Below are positions 1 to 7,715 of a DNA stretch of 33,399 nt, one piece after another. The notes under the pieces are model-generated. The model had not been told where the DNA came from. It was given only the letters and a program-made list of their open reading frames with translations, and searched no databases. Source of the stretch: Paenibacillus gyeongsangnamensis (GTDB lineage Bacteria > Bacillota > Bacilli > Paenibacillales > NBRC-103111); the NCBI RefSeq assembly GCF_027533625.1, contig NZ_JAQAGZ010000041.1, positions 1 through 33,399 of the forward strand, in the 5' to 3' direction. Position 1 is the stretch's first letter. The number at the start of each line of letters is the position of its first letter. Both the position numbers and the translations under genes were made by a program.

Positions 1-176
1 CTGGATAGCCAAGTACGGACGGGATAAGCGCTGAAAGCATCTAAGCGTGAAGCCCCCCTCAAGATGAGATTTCCCAGTATGTAAGACCCCTTGTAGACGA
101 CGAGGTAGATAGGTTCGGGGTGGAAGCGCGGCAACGTGTGGAGCTGACGAATACTAATCGGTCGAGGGCTTATCCT
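1..176 (+). rRNA. rrl: 23S ribosomal RNA, 3' end (partial)
   Basis: The first ~176 bases match the conserved 3' end of bacterial 23S rRNA. They include the domain VI stretch running through 'aagcatctaagcgtgaagcc' and the terminal segment with 'gagctgacgaatactaatcg' just before the end. The 5' part lies outside the window. The 3' boundary near 176 is estimated from the usual end shortly after 'gtcgaggg(c/a)tta'. The short open frame at 120-311 is only rRNA read as protein. Confidence 0.96.
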
Positions 177-346
177 ATAGGTTTTGCGACAGCAAAACCA
201 CATCGGAAGCATAGGCTTACCCACAAAGTGAAGAATGAAGCTGACGAAGCGGATTCCGGGTACTTTGCGGGGGCCCCAATAAAGCAAAAAGCAAGAAGAA
301 TACACAGCTAAAGTGCGATGTTTCGATCCAGTTTTCAAGGTACAAG
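177..346 (+). other. rRNA operon 3' spacer, no 5S rRNA seen
   Basis: This stretch follows the 23S end and holds the phrase 'gatccagttttcaaggtaca', of the kind often seen in Firmicute rRNA operon spacers. I looked for the usual 5S signatures (the segment containing 'cccatcccgaacac') and found none before the terminator. I also saw no tRNA. The 5S gene must be elsewhere, either earlier in this operon or in another one. Confidence 0.6.
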
Positions 347-383
347 GAAAACTTCCGGTGCAGCAGGCGTTGGAAGTTTTTTT
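347..383 (+). terminator. rRNA operon terminator
   Basis: Arms AAAACTTCC (348-356) and GGAAGTTTT (372-380) pair perfectly and run into a T-tract ending at 383. It is placed to end the rRNA transcript. Confidence 0.8.
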
Positions 384-398
384 CGGTTGATAAGAATT

Positions 399-487
399 TA
401 TAAGTTTTCGTAACTTACAGCTTCGCATCAACCTTGATAAACGCGCCGGTCCTTGTAAGACAAGGATGGCGTAGCCGTTTATCCTGG
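399..487. repeat. 89-nt structured dispersed repeat, copy 1
   Basis: This segment recurs almost identically at 16438-16525, with four substitutions and one single-base gap. It has a small hairpin (TAAGTT/AACTTA around a TTCGT loop) followed by a long composite hairpin. The outer arms are GATAAACG and CGTTTATC, the inner arms CGCC/GGCG and TCCTTGT/ACAAGGA, with loop AAG. It begins 16 bases after the T-tract of the rRNA terminator. I see no coding potential. It could be a REP-like or MITE-like mobile element or a structured RNA. Confidence 0.85.
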
Positions 488-501
488 TTTCGCGAATTCA
501 A

Positions 502-545
502 GACAAAATAAGACACCTCTTACTGCGCATAGCAGGAGGTGTCTT
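502..545 (-). terminator. Terminator of the minus-strand membrane-protein gene
   Basis: AAGACACCTC (510-519) and GAGGTGTCTT (536-545) form a perfect 10-bp inverted repeat. On the minus strand it is followed by an ATTTTG tract. The stop codon at 520-522 lies inside the hairpin loop. Confidence 0.7.
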
Positions 546-969
546 TGTCGTTGATAATCAAATAACCTTCTTCCCTATGAGCGCGGAAGCGCCAGAGGAT
601 ATAGAGCCTTGGAAGCATCACCCACAGATGAAAGAACAGCAGGTGGAACAGCAGCTCCGAGGGCAACCACGGGTAGAGGCAGCCGATGAGCACGGCCGTC
701 ACGAACAGCAGCTGCAACTGCAGACTGCGAACCCGAGCAACCGCGGCGTAGCTTGAAGGGACTAGGCCAAACCAAGGGAGACGGAAGCTCAGCTGCCATT
801 GCCGAAAGGCCTGAGACCGTTTCACCCTGCGGATAACGATAACGAGCAGGAGATGGATCAACGGCACCAGAACGAGACTGATTAGAAAAGGTAAGGGCTC
901 CGATAAGACCACATCGCGGATCCACAGCGCAAGGGCGATGCCCCAATAAACGTAAGTAAACCATGTCAT
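520..969 (-). CDS. Uncharacterised small integral membrane protein
   Basis: I do not recognise a family. The protein has 149 residues from the chosen ATG at 969, which has a GGG-type ribosome site about 9 bases upstream. A longer frame to 1161 exists, but its extra residues show no membrane or domain pattern. The sequence has four hydrophobic stretches: near the N-terminus (YVYWGIALALW), residues about 25-45 (PFLISLVLVPLIHLLLVIVI), about 85-103 (LQLLFVTAVLIGCLYPWL) and about 105-125 (LLFHLLFFHLWVMLPRLYIL). Basic residues flank them (IRRVKRSQ; WRFRAHR), consistent with a four-pass protein. It is the only minus-strand gene near the rRNA operon and has its own terminator. In B. subtilis the corresponding spot beside csfB holds xpaC and yaaN, which are unrelated, so this looks lineage-specific. 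Confidence 0.65.
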   Translation of the reverse strand: MTWFTYVYWGIALALWIRDVVLSEPLPFLISLVLVPLIHLLLVIVIRRVKRSQAFRQWQLSFRLPWFGLVPSSYAAVARVRSLQLQLLFVTAVLIGCLYPWLPSELLFHLLFFHLWVMLPRLYILWRFRAHREEGYLIINDKDTSCYAQ

Positions 970-1240
970 GTGACGGACCCTTTTTAACAGGGTATAAGTA
1001 TAGATGGTGGAATCTTTCGATAAGGGTGTGTCGTTATAGTTCTTCAAGGCTTCGACCCCGCTCAAATGCTGAATAATATGAATTACGAATGTACATATCT
1101 TTTTATCGGAAGCCCACCGGCAAATGATAAGTGCGATGCACCAAGAATCATCGATTTTCATAAAAATAAGTATGGAATTTGGTATACTCTTAAGAGAATC
1201 TGTCCATACTGATAGAAAAGAAGAATAGAGGTGAAGCGAG

Positions 1241-1438
1241 ATGGGCGAAGCGCTGCAGCACGATGTAGTTCACCCTTGCATCATTTGCGGGCAATCCAAA
1301 GAACATGGCATCATGATCATATCCGAATTCATATGCGAGGATTGCGAGACTGAGATGGTAAGGACCGACGTGGGCGATGTGAAATATCCGTTCTTCATCC
1401 ATCAGATGAAGCAAATTTTTTATAAAGAAAACGCGTAA
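1241..1438 (+). CDS. csfB: Anti-sigma factor Gin (CsfB), sporulation
   Basis: Gin is a small zinc protein that in Bacillus binds and inhibits sigma-G, and also affects sigma-E, keeping late forespore transcription from starting too early. This 65-residue protein has the family's Cys pattern: CIICG near residue 12 and CEDC near residue 31. A short hydrophobic segment lies between the pairs and a helical, basic tail follows. The ATG at 1241 is preceded by AGAGGTGAAG at good spacing. Its position just before the yaaO-tmk block and after an rRNA operon matches B. subtilis csfB. A terminator follows directly. A TATACT-like -10 lies at 1183-1188, but I could not assign a sigma factor with confidence. 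Confidence 0.88.
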   Translation: MGEALQHDVVHPCIICGQSKEHGIMIISEFICEDCETEMVRTDVGDVKYPFFIHQMKQIFYKENA

Positions 1439-1449
1439 AGCGATGAACG

Positions 1450-1490
1450 AAGCTCTTTTTTGTCCGAATCGGATGGAAGGGAGCTTTTTT
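1450..1490 (+). terminator. Terminator after csfB
   Basis: AAGCTC (1450-1455) pairs with GAGCTT (1481-1486), with GTCCG/CGGAT inside and G-U pairs between, followed by T residues to 1490. This hairpin lies upstream of the preferred yaaO start and argues against the longer reading frame that begins at 1443. Confidence 0.65.
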
Positions 1491-1538
1491 GTTTGGTACA
1501 ATACGGCATATATCGATTTCGGAAGGAAGGCACGTATC

Positions 1539-3050
1539 ATGTCTCAACAACGAGCGCCCTTGTTTGAAAGCTTGTTAGCGCACCGGGGCTCCCGCGCGGT
1601 CAGTTTTCATGTGCCCGGTCATAAATCCGATGCCGGGGTATACGTAGAGAATGAGGAGGCCTCGCAGCTATATGAGCAGATCCTTACGATTGATCTGACG
1701 GAAATTCCGGGACTGGACGATCTACATCAGCCGGAGGAGGCCATACATGAAGCGCAGCAGCTTGCGGCAGACTGCTTCGGCGCGGAAGAGACGCTCTTCC
1801 TGGTAGGCGGGAGCACGGTAGGCAATCTGGCGATGATTCTGGCCCACTGCCGGCCGGGAGAACGCCTGCTCGTCCAACGGGACGCGCACAAGTCGGTCAT
1901 CCATGGTTTGATGCTCGCGGGGGCGGAAGCGGTGTTTATTGCGCCGCAGGTGGACGCGGCCGGCGGGATGCGGCTTGGGCTGGACCCGGACAATGTGGAG
2001 GAAGCGCTGAGACGTTATCCGGATGCGGTAGGGCTGCTTCTGACGAATCCGAACTATTTCGGGATCGGTTCGGATCTTGCGGCGATCGCAGACAAGCTGC
2101 ATGCGCGAGGCAAGCTGCTGCTCGTCGATGAAGCCCATGGAGCCCATTACGGCTTCCACCCGGCTTTGCCGCAGTCTGCACTGGCATGCGGAGCGGATGC
2201 GGTCGTGCAATCCACGCATAAGATGCTCGCCGCCATGACGATGGGAGCGATGCTTCATCTGCAAGGCAGCCGCGTGCATCGGGACGGAATCAAACGCGTT
2301 CTCGCCATGCTTCAAAGCTCCAGTCCTTCGTATCCGCTGATGGCCAGCCTCGATTTAAGCCGGACCATGCTTCAGGCATCCGGACGGGAGCGCATCGGGC
2401 GCGGGCTTCAGGCAGTCGCCCGCTTGGAAGAAGGGCTTGAAGCTATTGGCCCGAAGGGACGGCCGCGTTGGCAGCTATGGTCTATGAACGGCGGCAATGA
2501 GTCTTACTCCAGAGACCCTTTTAAATTGGCGCTCTTTGATTCAACCGGGCAATGGGACGGGTATGAATTGAAAAGGAGGCTGGAGGAGCAGGGCTGCTAT
2601 CCGGAAATGACAGATGGCAAGTATGTGCTGCTGGTTTACAGTCTCGCCAGCACGATAGAGGATAGCGAGAAGCTGCTGCAAGCGCTTCGCCGCATCGAGC
2701 CGGAGGCCGATGGAGAGGTCAGGGACGATATGCGGAACAGTGCATTGGACACGAGCTGGCTGGCCCGGCCGGACCGGGTGTCGGAGCCGGTATCGTTCGA
2801 TATGGGGCATATCCGCGGCTTCGAACGGGACATCAAATGGTTGCCGATCGGCGAAAGCGCCGGGTACGCTGCGGCGGAGATGATCATCCCTTATCCTCCC
2901 GGTATACCTCTCTTGTATCCGGGAGAAATCATCAGCAGCGCTACGGCTGCGGAATTGGAGATGCATGTGCGAGGGGGGAGCCGGTTTCACGGGCATGATC
3001 TTTCCAAGGATGGAAAAATTGCGGTTCGGGTCGCTCCTTCTCACGTTTGA
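1539..3050 (+). CDS. Orn/Lys/Arg decarboxylase family PLP enzyme (YaaO/SpeA type)
   Basis: A fold-type I PLP enzyme of the basic amino acid decarboxylase family, 503 residues, close to B. subtilis YaaO. Visible landmarks are FHVPGHKSD near the N-terminus, GGSTVGNLA (cofactor phosphate region), VDEAHGAHYGFHP with the Asp that contacts the pyridine nitrogen, and STHKMLAAMTMGAML, whose Lys should form the Schiff base. The C-terminal domain holds a segment ending in the family phrase PYPPGIPLLYPGE. The family decarboxylates arginine, lysine or ornithine for polyamine synthesis, and the exact substrate cannot be told from sequence. I chose the ATG at 1539 because GGAAGGAAGG sits 8 bases upstream. 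The earlier ATG at 1443 would read through a terminator hairpin. It is followed after 55 bases by tmk, as in Bacillus. Confidence 0.9.
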   Translation: MSQQRAPLFESLLAHRGSRAVSFHVPGHKSDAGVYVENEEASQLYEQILTIDLTEIPGLDDLHQPEEAIHEAQQLAADCFGAEETLFLVGGSTVGNLAMILAHCRPGERLLVQRDAHKSVIHGLMLAGAEAVFIAPQVDAAGGMRLGLDPDNVEEALRRYPDAVGLLLTNPNYFGIGSDLAAIADKLHARGKLLLVDEAHGAHYGFHPALPQSALACGADAVVQSTHKMLAAMTMGAMLHLQGSRVHRDGIKRVLAMLQSSSPSYPLMASLDLSRTMLQASGRERIGRGLQAVARLEEGLEAIGPKGRPRWQLWSMNGGNESYSRDPFKLALFDSTGQWDGYELKRRLEEQGCYPEMTDGKYVLLVYSLASTIEDSEKLLQALRRIEPEADGEVRDDMRNSALDTSWLARPDRVSEPVSFDMGHIRGFERDIKWLPIGESAGYAAAEMIIPYPPGIPLLYPGEIISSATAAELEMHVRGGSRFHGHDLSKDGKIAVRVAPSHV

Positions 3051-3105
3051 GAGCCGGATATGTTATAGTAAACTATACAGATAAGAAAGAATTGAGGACA
3101 CCCAA

Positions 3106-3744
3106 GTGAAATCTGGTTTTTTCATAACCGTAGAAGGCGGAGAGGGAGCAGGCAAATCCTCTGCGATTCAAACGATGATCGAAGTAGCGGCGCAGCGAGG
3201 CTTCGAGATAATATCTACTCGGGAGCCCGGCGGCATCCCCATTGCAGAGCAAATCCGCGGGATCGTGCTGGATCGGGCCAATACGGCGATGGACGCGCGC
3301 ACGGAGGCGCTGCTCTATGCAGCTGCACGAAGACAGCATTTGGCGGAAAAGGTCATTCCGGCCCTCGAGGCCGGCAAGGTCGTGATCTGCGACCGGTTTA
3401 TCGACAGCAGCCTGGCTTATCAGGGACATGCCCGGGGACTCGGTATCAATGAAGTGTTCTCGATTAACCGTTTCGCTGTTGGCGACTGGATGCCTCAGCT
3501 CACCATCTTCATGGACGTGCTCCCGGAGGTGGGACTGGCCCGGATCGAAGCGGACCTAAGCCGCGAGGTGAACCGTCTCGACCTGGAGTCTCTGGTCTTT
3601 CATCGGAAGGTGAGAGAGGGCTATCTGCTCGTTGCCGAGCGGTTTCCGGACAGGATCGTCCGAATTGATGCCGGTCAGGAGCTTGAGGCGGTACTTCAGA
3701 AAATTACGGAAGTGTTGAACCAAAAGCTGCCTGGGCGAGTATAA
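3106..3744 (+). CDS. tmk: Thymidylate kinase
   Basis: Phosphorylates dTMP to dTDP with ATP, an essential step of dTTP synthesis. The 212-residue protein is full length. It shows the P-loop GGEGAGKSS near residue 11, the REPGG motif that contacts dTMP, the DRFIDSSLAYQG segment with the catalytic Asp-Arg pair, and a LID region rich in Arg and Glu. The start is GTG at 3106 with TTGAGGAC upstream. A perfect inverted repeat TATAGT-AA-ACTATA (3064-3077) lies between yaaO and tmk and may overlap a promoter. It precedes pstA and holB, the conserved Firmicute order. Confidence 0.96.
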   Translation: MKSGFFITVEGGEGAGKSSAIQTMIEVAAQRGFEIISTREPGGIPIAEQIRGIVLDRANTAMDARTEALLYAAARRQHLAEKVIPALEAGKVVICDRFIDSSLAYQGHARGLGINEVFSINRFAVGDWMPQLTIFMDVLPEVGLARIEADLSREVNRLDLESLVFHRKVREGYLLVAERFPDRIVRIDAGQELEAVLQKITEVLNQKLPGRV

Positions 3745-3774
3745 TGCATTATCGGACTATATAATTGAAGGAAT

Positions 3775-3803
3775 TTTTCAAAGCTTTGTCAAATTATTAT
3801 AGT
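3775..3803 (+). promoter_or_regulatory. Candidate sigma-A promoter for pstA-yaaR-holB
   Basis: TTTTCA (3775-3780) and TATAGT (3798-3803) are separated by 17 bases in the 109-base gap between tmk and pstA. The -35 is a weak match and the -10 a good one. Confidence 0.4.
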
Positions 3804-3853
3804 AGCAACAAGTTGGAGCTCGCAAAACGATCCTAGTAAAGGAGGCTGGAAGG

Positions 3854-4183
3854 ATGAAATTGGTGATTGCGGTCGTTCAGGACAAAGACAGCAACCGACT
3901 CTCGAATGCTCTGATTAAAGAAGGGTTTCGTGCGACGAAGCTGGCGAGCACCGGAGGGTTCCTGCGTGCGGGGAACACGACATTCCTGATCGGAACGGAA
4001 GACGAACGGATCAGCGAGGTGTTTCAAGTCATCAAGGCGAATTGTAAAATTCGCGAGCAAATGGTTACCCCGGTTTCCCCGATGGGAGGAACGACGGATT
4101 CGTATATTCCGTTCCCTGTCGAGGTTCAGGTTGGCGGAGCCGCGGTTTTTGTACTTCCGGTCGAGCGGTTCGAACATTTCTAG
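3854..4183 (+). CDS. pstA: PII-like c-di-AMP receptor PstA/DarA (YaaQ)
   Basis: A 109-residue trimeric PII-like signalling protein that binds cyclic di-AMP in B. subtilis, Listeria and Staphylococcus. The target of the bound form is not firmly known. Conserved features are the N-terminal strand MKLVIAVVQDKD, the RLSNALIKEGFRATKLASTGGFLRAGN-type segment (residues about 15-40) whose T-loop shapes the ligand pocket, and the TFLIGTEDERI strand-turn. Full length for the family. The ATG at 3854 follows GGAGGCTGGAAGG. It sits between tmk and yaaR, as in Bacillus. A c-di-AMP riboswitch also lies in this window at 12248. Confidence 0.95.
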   Translation: MKLVIAVVQDKDSNRLSNALIKEGFRATKLASTGGFLRAGNTTFLIGTEDERISEVFQVIKANCKIREQMVTPVSPMGGTTDSYIPFPVEVQVGGAAVFVLPVERFEHF

Positions 4184-4201
4184 GATAAGGCGGTACACAG
4201 C

Positions 4202-4648
4202 GTGAAAATCAATCCGGGCTGGCGCCCTTTCGGCAAAGAGATGGTAAAAAGCGAGAATGCTTCGTCCCAGCAGCTACAGCAGAAAACCTTCTCCGATATG
4301 ATGCGGCACCATGACGAAAGGGCAACGCAGGAGCAGCTGCAGCGCATTCTTCAAGAGATTGACCAGCAGGGTCTGCGGCTGTCCAAGTCGATGACGGTAC
4401 GCGAGCTGAGACAGTATAAACTGCTGGTCAAGCAATTTTTGGAGGAAACGGTGCGCCGCGGAGTCGGGCTGCGGGATACGCGCGGCTGGGACCGCCGCGG
4501 GCGTTCCAAGCGGTACAAGCTGCTGGAGGAAATCGATGCGGAATTGCTCGGCATGGCCGACGATCTTCTCGACAGCGAGCAGGGGCGGATCGATCTTCTC
4601 AACAAGATCGGGGAAATCCGCGGCATGCTTATCAATTTGTTTTTTTAG
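4202..4648 (+). CDS. yaaR: YaaR family protein (DUF327)
   Basis: A 148-residue, highly charged and mostly helical protein matching B. subtilis YaaR, whose function is not established. The N-terminus is polar (QQLQQKTFSDMMRHHDER). The core has the family region around SMTVRELRQYKLLVKQFLEE and VGLRDTRGWDRRGRSKRYKL, and the C-terminus is LLNKIGEIRGMLINLFF. The start is GTG at 4202 after AGGATAAGGCGG. It is placed 18 bases after pstA and 29 bases before holB, suggesting one transcript with replication-related genes. No membrane segment or signal peptide is visible. Confidence 0.9.
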   Translation: MKINPGWRPFGKEMVKSENASSQQLQQKTFSDMMRHHDERATQEQLQRILQEIDQQGLRLSKSMTVRELRQYKLLVKQFLEETVRRGVGLRDTRGWDRRGRSKRYKLLEEIDAELLGMADDLLDSEQGRIDLLNKIGEIRGMLINLFF

Positions 4649-4677
4649 ATTGTTACGAAAGGATTAAGGCGGGTGCC

Positions 4678-5655
4678 ATGTCTTTTGCAGCGATAGAAGG
4701 ACAGGATCGGGTTAAGAGGATACTTCAGAACAGTCTTAGGGAAGACAAGGTTTCCCATGCATATATATTTACAGGCCCGGCAGGGACAGGCCGGCGGGCA
4801 ATGGCGAAGGCTTTTGCCCAGGCGATTTACTGCAAGGTGCTCCCGGACGATGCTTGCGGAGAATGTCTCGACTGCCGCAAGGTGGAGCACGGGAACCATC
4901 CGGATCTCTATATTATTGAACCGGATGGCGCTTCGATCAAGATAGAGCAGATTCGCGAGCTGCAGAAGCAGTTCGCTTACCGCGCATCGGCGTCCGGAGT
5001 GAAGATGTACATTCTTCAGGATGCGGATAAAATGACCGTACAGGCGGCCAACAGCCTGCTTAAATTTCTGGAGGAGCCGACCTCCCAGGTCGTGGCGGTA
5101 CTGCTCACGGACAACGGCAATGCGCTGCTGCCGACGATTCGGTCGCGCGCGCAGTGGGTTCCTTTCATGCCGCTGAACAAGTCTTCCATGACGAAGCAGC
5201 TGCTTAACGAAGGCCATCCTGCGGTGCTGGTGCAAGCGGCCGTCCGCCTGGCGTCCGGAACCGGGGCGGCCCGGGAGCTCATTCAAGGAAATGGGTTTGC
5301 GGAAATCCGAAATCTAGTGATACAATTAACAAAGGAGAGTTTGTCCCGGCTTCCGTCAGCTCTGCTGACCGCACAGCAAAAGCTCGGGAAAGGGGAGCTC
5401 TCGGAGCAGCTTCCGCGTTTCTTGGACATGCTCATATTGTGGCTTAAAGATATGGTCCGGCTGAGTCTCGGCCATCGGGACGATTTGGTTTACACCGATC
5501 AGACCGAATGGATGACGCAGCAGGTTTATCAATACCGCGTAGAGCATTGGATCTCGTGCCTCGAGCATGCGGTAGAAACGCAGAAACGACTGCGGTTTCA
5601 TGCCAATTCCCAGCTGGCGCTGGAAAATATATTAATGCGGCTCAAGGGGGTGTAG
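4678..5655 (+). CDS. holB: DNA polymerase III delta' subunit
   Basis: Part of the clamp-loader complex that places the beta sliding clamp on DNA at the replication fork. This is a 325-residue AAA+ protein. Its P-loop reads GPAGTGRRA, so the usual Lys-Thr pair is replaced, in line with delta' subunits that do not hydrolyse ATP. A zinc-binding cluster of Cys residues follows (CGECLDC and a preceding Cys in IYCK). LQDADKMTVQAANSLLKFLE matches the Walker B and sensor region. The usual SRC motif appears as SRA (TIRSRAQWVPF). The ATG at 4678 is preceded by GAAAGGATTAAGG. It ends 2 bases before the ricT start. Confidence 0.94.
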   Translation: MSFAAIEGQDRVKRILQNSLREDKVSHAYIFTGPAGTGRRAMAKAFAQAIYCKVLPDDACGECLDCRKVEHGNHPDLYIIEPDGASIKIEQIRELQKQFAYRASASGVKMYILQDADKMTVQAANSLLKFLEEPTSQVVAVLLTDNGNALLPTIRSRAQWVPFMPLNKSSMTKQLLNEGHPAVLVQAAVRLASGTGAARELIQGNGFAEIRNLVIQLTKESLSRLPSALLTAQQKLGKGELSEQLPRFLDMLILWLKDMVRLSLGHRDDLVYTDQTEWMTQQVYQYRVEHWISCLEHAVETQKRLRFHANSQLALENILMRLKGV

Positions 5656-5657
5656 GA

Positions 5658-6461
5658 TTGTTCTCGGTTGTGGGAGTCCGCTTCAAGAAGGCGGGCAAGA
5701 TTTACTATTTTGACCCAAGCGACCTGCCCGCCGATAAGGATAGCGCGGTCATCGTCGAAACGGCCCGCGGCGTAGAGTACGGGACAGTGGTGATCGGACG
5801 CAGAACCGTCGGGGAAGCCGACGTCGTGCTGCCGCTCAAGAAGGTCATCCGGATGGCGGATCAGCAGGACGCGCAGCTGGTAGATGATAACAAGAACGCT
5901 GCTAAGAATGCTTTTGCCATATGTCAGGACAAGATTCGGGATCACCAGCTCCGAATGAAGCTGGTTGACGTTGAGTATACATTTGACCGGAACAAGATTA
6001 TTTTTTATTTCACGGCGGAGGGCCGGGTCGATTTCCGGGAGCTGGTGAAGGATTTGGCCAGCATTTTCCGTACCCGGATCGAGCTGAGACAGATCGGCGT
6101 TCGCGATGAAGCCAAGATGCTCGGAGGGATCGGGCCGTGCGGCCGGATTCTGTGCTGCTCCTCGTTCCTCGGCGATTTCGAACCGGTATCGATCAAGATG
6201 GCGAAGGATCAGAACCTGTCGCTGAATCCGACGAAGATTTCCGGTTTGTGCGGCCGTCTGATGTGCTGCCTGAAGTATGAGCATGATAATTACGAAAGCG
6301 CTAAAGATGATCTGCCGCGCGTCGGCAGTGAAGTGGTTACCCCATTCGGCAACGGACGCCTGATTTCGCTTAATGTGAACGAACGAGTGGCGAAGGTGCA
6401 AGTATTTGATTTGAAGAAGGTCATGGACCTGCCTTTAGATGACGTCGTGGAACAGCATTAA
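5658..6461 (+). CDS. ricT: RicT (YaaT), PSP1-domain regulator
   Basis: RicT works with RicA and RicF in B. subtilis as a [4Fe-4S] cluster-bearing Y-complex that directs RNase Y maturation of mRNAs and affects phosphorelay, sporulation and competence. The protein has 267 residues. It begins FSVVGVRFKKAGKIYYFDP, aligning exactly with B. subtilis YaaT from residue 2, which fixes the TTG start at 5658 with AAGGGGG upstream. The PSP1 core carries conserved Cys groups: GPCGRILCCSSFLGD and SGLCGRLMCCLKYEHDNY. Those cysteines bind the clusters. A longer frame from 5508 overlaps holB and is not used. The gene sits directly behind holB and before yabA. Confidence 0.94.
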   Translation: MFSVVGVRFKKAGKIYYFDPSDLPADKDSAVIVETARGVEYGTVVIGRRTVGEADVVLPLKKVIRMADQQDAQLVDDNKNAAKNAFAICQDKIRDHQLRMKLVDVEYTFDRNKIIFYFTAEGRVDFRELVKDLASIFRTRIELRQIGVRDEAKMLGGIGPCGRILCCSSFLGDFEPVSIKMAKDQNLSLNPTKISGLCGRLMCCLKYEHDNYESAKDDLPRVGSEVVTPFGNGRLISLNVNERVAKVQVFDLKKVMDLPLDDVVEQH

Positions 6462-6496
6462 AACCAGCTTCTGCTCTTGCGGCTTGAGGTGAAAGC

Positions 6497-6853
6497 GTGG
6501 ATAAACGGGATATATTCGTACAAATCGAACAAATGGAAGAACAAATGGGCGCTCTCTATGCCGATCTGGGTCAAATTAAACGGCAGATCGTCGAGCTGCT
6601 GGAGGAGAACAAGCGCCTGAGTATAGAAAACGGCCAGCTGCGCAAGCTGTTAAAGAAGGACGCGGAAGTGACGGCTTCCGCTGTATTGCAAACCGCAGGT
6701 TCCGTCGCGCCTTCTAAAGAGCCGCCCGTCGGCCAAGGCCATGACAATTTGACCCGCATTTATCATGAAGGGTTTCATATTTGTAACGTTTATTACGGAC
6801 ATTTGCGGACCGAAGGCGATTGCCTCTTCTGCATGTCTTTCTTGAATAAATAA
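6497..6853 (+). CDS. yabA: Replication initiation control protein YabA
   Basis: YabA binds DnaA and the beta clamp and restrains replication initiation. The 118-residue protein has an N-terminal leucine-zipper coiled coil (residues about 3-55, with ENKRLSIENGQLRKLL) and a linker. Its C-terminal zinc domain reads HEGFHICNVYYGHLR followed by DCLFCMSFL, giving the His-Cys-Cys-Cys ligands. The start is GTG at 6497 with GAGGTGAAAG upstream. It is the last gene before a strong terminator, so the pstA-to-yabA genes may form one unit. Confidence 0.94.
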   Translation: MDKRDIFVQIEQMEEQMGALYADLGQIKRQIVELLEENKRLSIENGQLRKLLKKDAEVTASAVLQTAGSVAPSKEPPVGQGHDNLTRIYHEGFHICNVYYGHLRTEGDCLFCMSFLNK

Positions 6854-6859
6854 ATGCTG

Positions 6860-6893
6860 CCGTAGGGAAGGAACTCTTCTCTACGGTTTTTTT
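6860..6893 (+). terminator. Terminator after yabA
   Basis: CCGTAG (6860-6865) and CTACGG (6881-6886), with an inner GAAG/CTTC pairing, followed by seven T residues. Confidence 0.85.
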
Positions 6894-6928
6894 GGAATCG
6901 CTGGACAGAAAAGGGAAGAGGAACGATA

Positions 6929-7699
6929 GTGGATCAAGTACCGATCTATGAGCGTGAGCGGATCGATGAATTGCTGACGCACGATTTGAAAATTATACAA
7001 AGCGACGAGGTATTCAGCTTTTCTTTGGATGCGGTGCTGCTCGGCCGCTTCTGCTCGGTGCCGCCCCGGGGGCGGGTCGTCGACCTGTGCTCCGGCAACG
7101 GGGTCATTCCTTTGCTCTTAAGCACCAGGACGAAGGCAAGCCTGACCGGCGTGGAAATCCAGGAGCGGCTCGCGGATATGGCGGTCCGGAACGTGAAAAT
7201 CAACGGTCTTGAAGACCGGATCGAGATGCTACGAATGGACCTGAAGGAGGCACCGGAGCGACTCGGCAACGGCACCTTCGATACGGTCACGGTGAACCCG
7301 CCTTATCTCCCCGTTCCGAATGGCGAACAAAATGTGAATGCGCATATCGCCGCCGCCCGGCATGAAGTGTTCTGCACGCTGGACGATGTTGTACGCGTGA
7401 GCAGCCGGCTGGTGAAGAGCGGCGGAAAGGTCGCGATGGTGCACCGGCCGAGCCGGCTCATCGATATTTGCTGCACGATGCGGCAGTACCGGCTGGAGCC
7501 GAAGCGGATCCGCTTCGTTCATCCCCGTGCCGATATGGAGGCGAATATGGTGCTGATCGAGGCGATGCGGGACGGCAAGCCGGAGATTCGGACGCTGCCG
7601 CCTTTGATCGTCTACAAGCAAGGGACGGAATATACCGAGGAGCTGATGGACGTCTATTACGGCCGGCGGGATGCACTGCTGGATTCATCCACTACATAG
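6929..7699 (+). CDS. yabB: tRNA1(Val) (adenine-N6)-methyltransferase-like protein (YabB)
   Basis: A Rossmann-fold SAM-dependent methyltransferase of the TrmN6/YfiC group, 256 residues. The SAM-binding motif is VVDLCSGNGVIPLLL near residue 50. VNPPYLPVP near residue 125 is the NPPY catalytic motif typical of N6-adenine methyltransferases. The N-terminal DELLTHDLKIIQ segment is also typical. The start is GTG at 6929 after AAGGGAAGAGG. In B. subtilis the GIY-YIG gene yazA lies between yabB and rsmI. Here only 16 bases separate them, so yazA is absent. The tRNA substrate is inferred from the family. Confidence 0.9.
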   Translation: MDQVPIYERERIDELLTHDLKIIQSDEVFSFSLDAVLLGRFCSVPPRGRVVDLCSGNGVIPLLLSTRTKASLTGVEIQERLADMAVRNVKINGLEDRIEMLRMDLKEAPERLGNGTFDTVTVNPPYLPVPNGEQNVNAHIAAARHEVFCTLDDVVRVSSRLVKSGGKVAMVHRPSRLIDICCTMRQYRLEPKRIRFVHPRADMEANMVLIEAMRDGKPEIRTLPPLIVYKQGTEYTEELMDVYYGRRDALLDSSTT

Positions 7700-7715
7700 A
7701 GCTGAGGGGTTTCTT

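Noticed and set aside
120..311. 63-residue frame at the 23S end
   Set aside because: It begins inside conserved 23S rRNA sequence.
3064..3077. Perfect palindrome TATAGT-AA-ACTATA before tmk as an operator
   Set aside because: It is short and AT-rich, and could simply overlap a promoter. I found no second copy elsewhere to support a regulator site.
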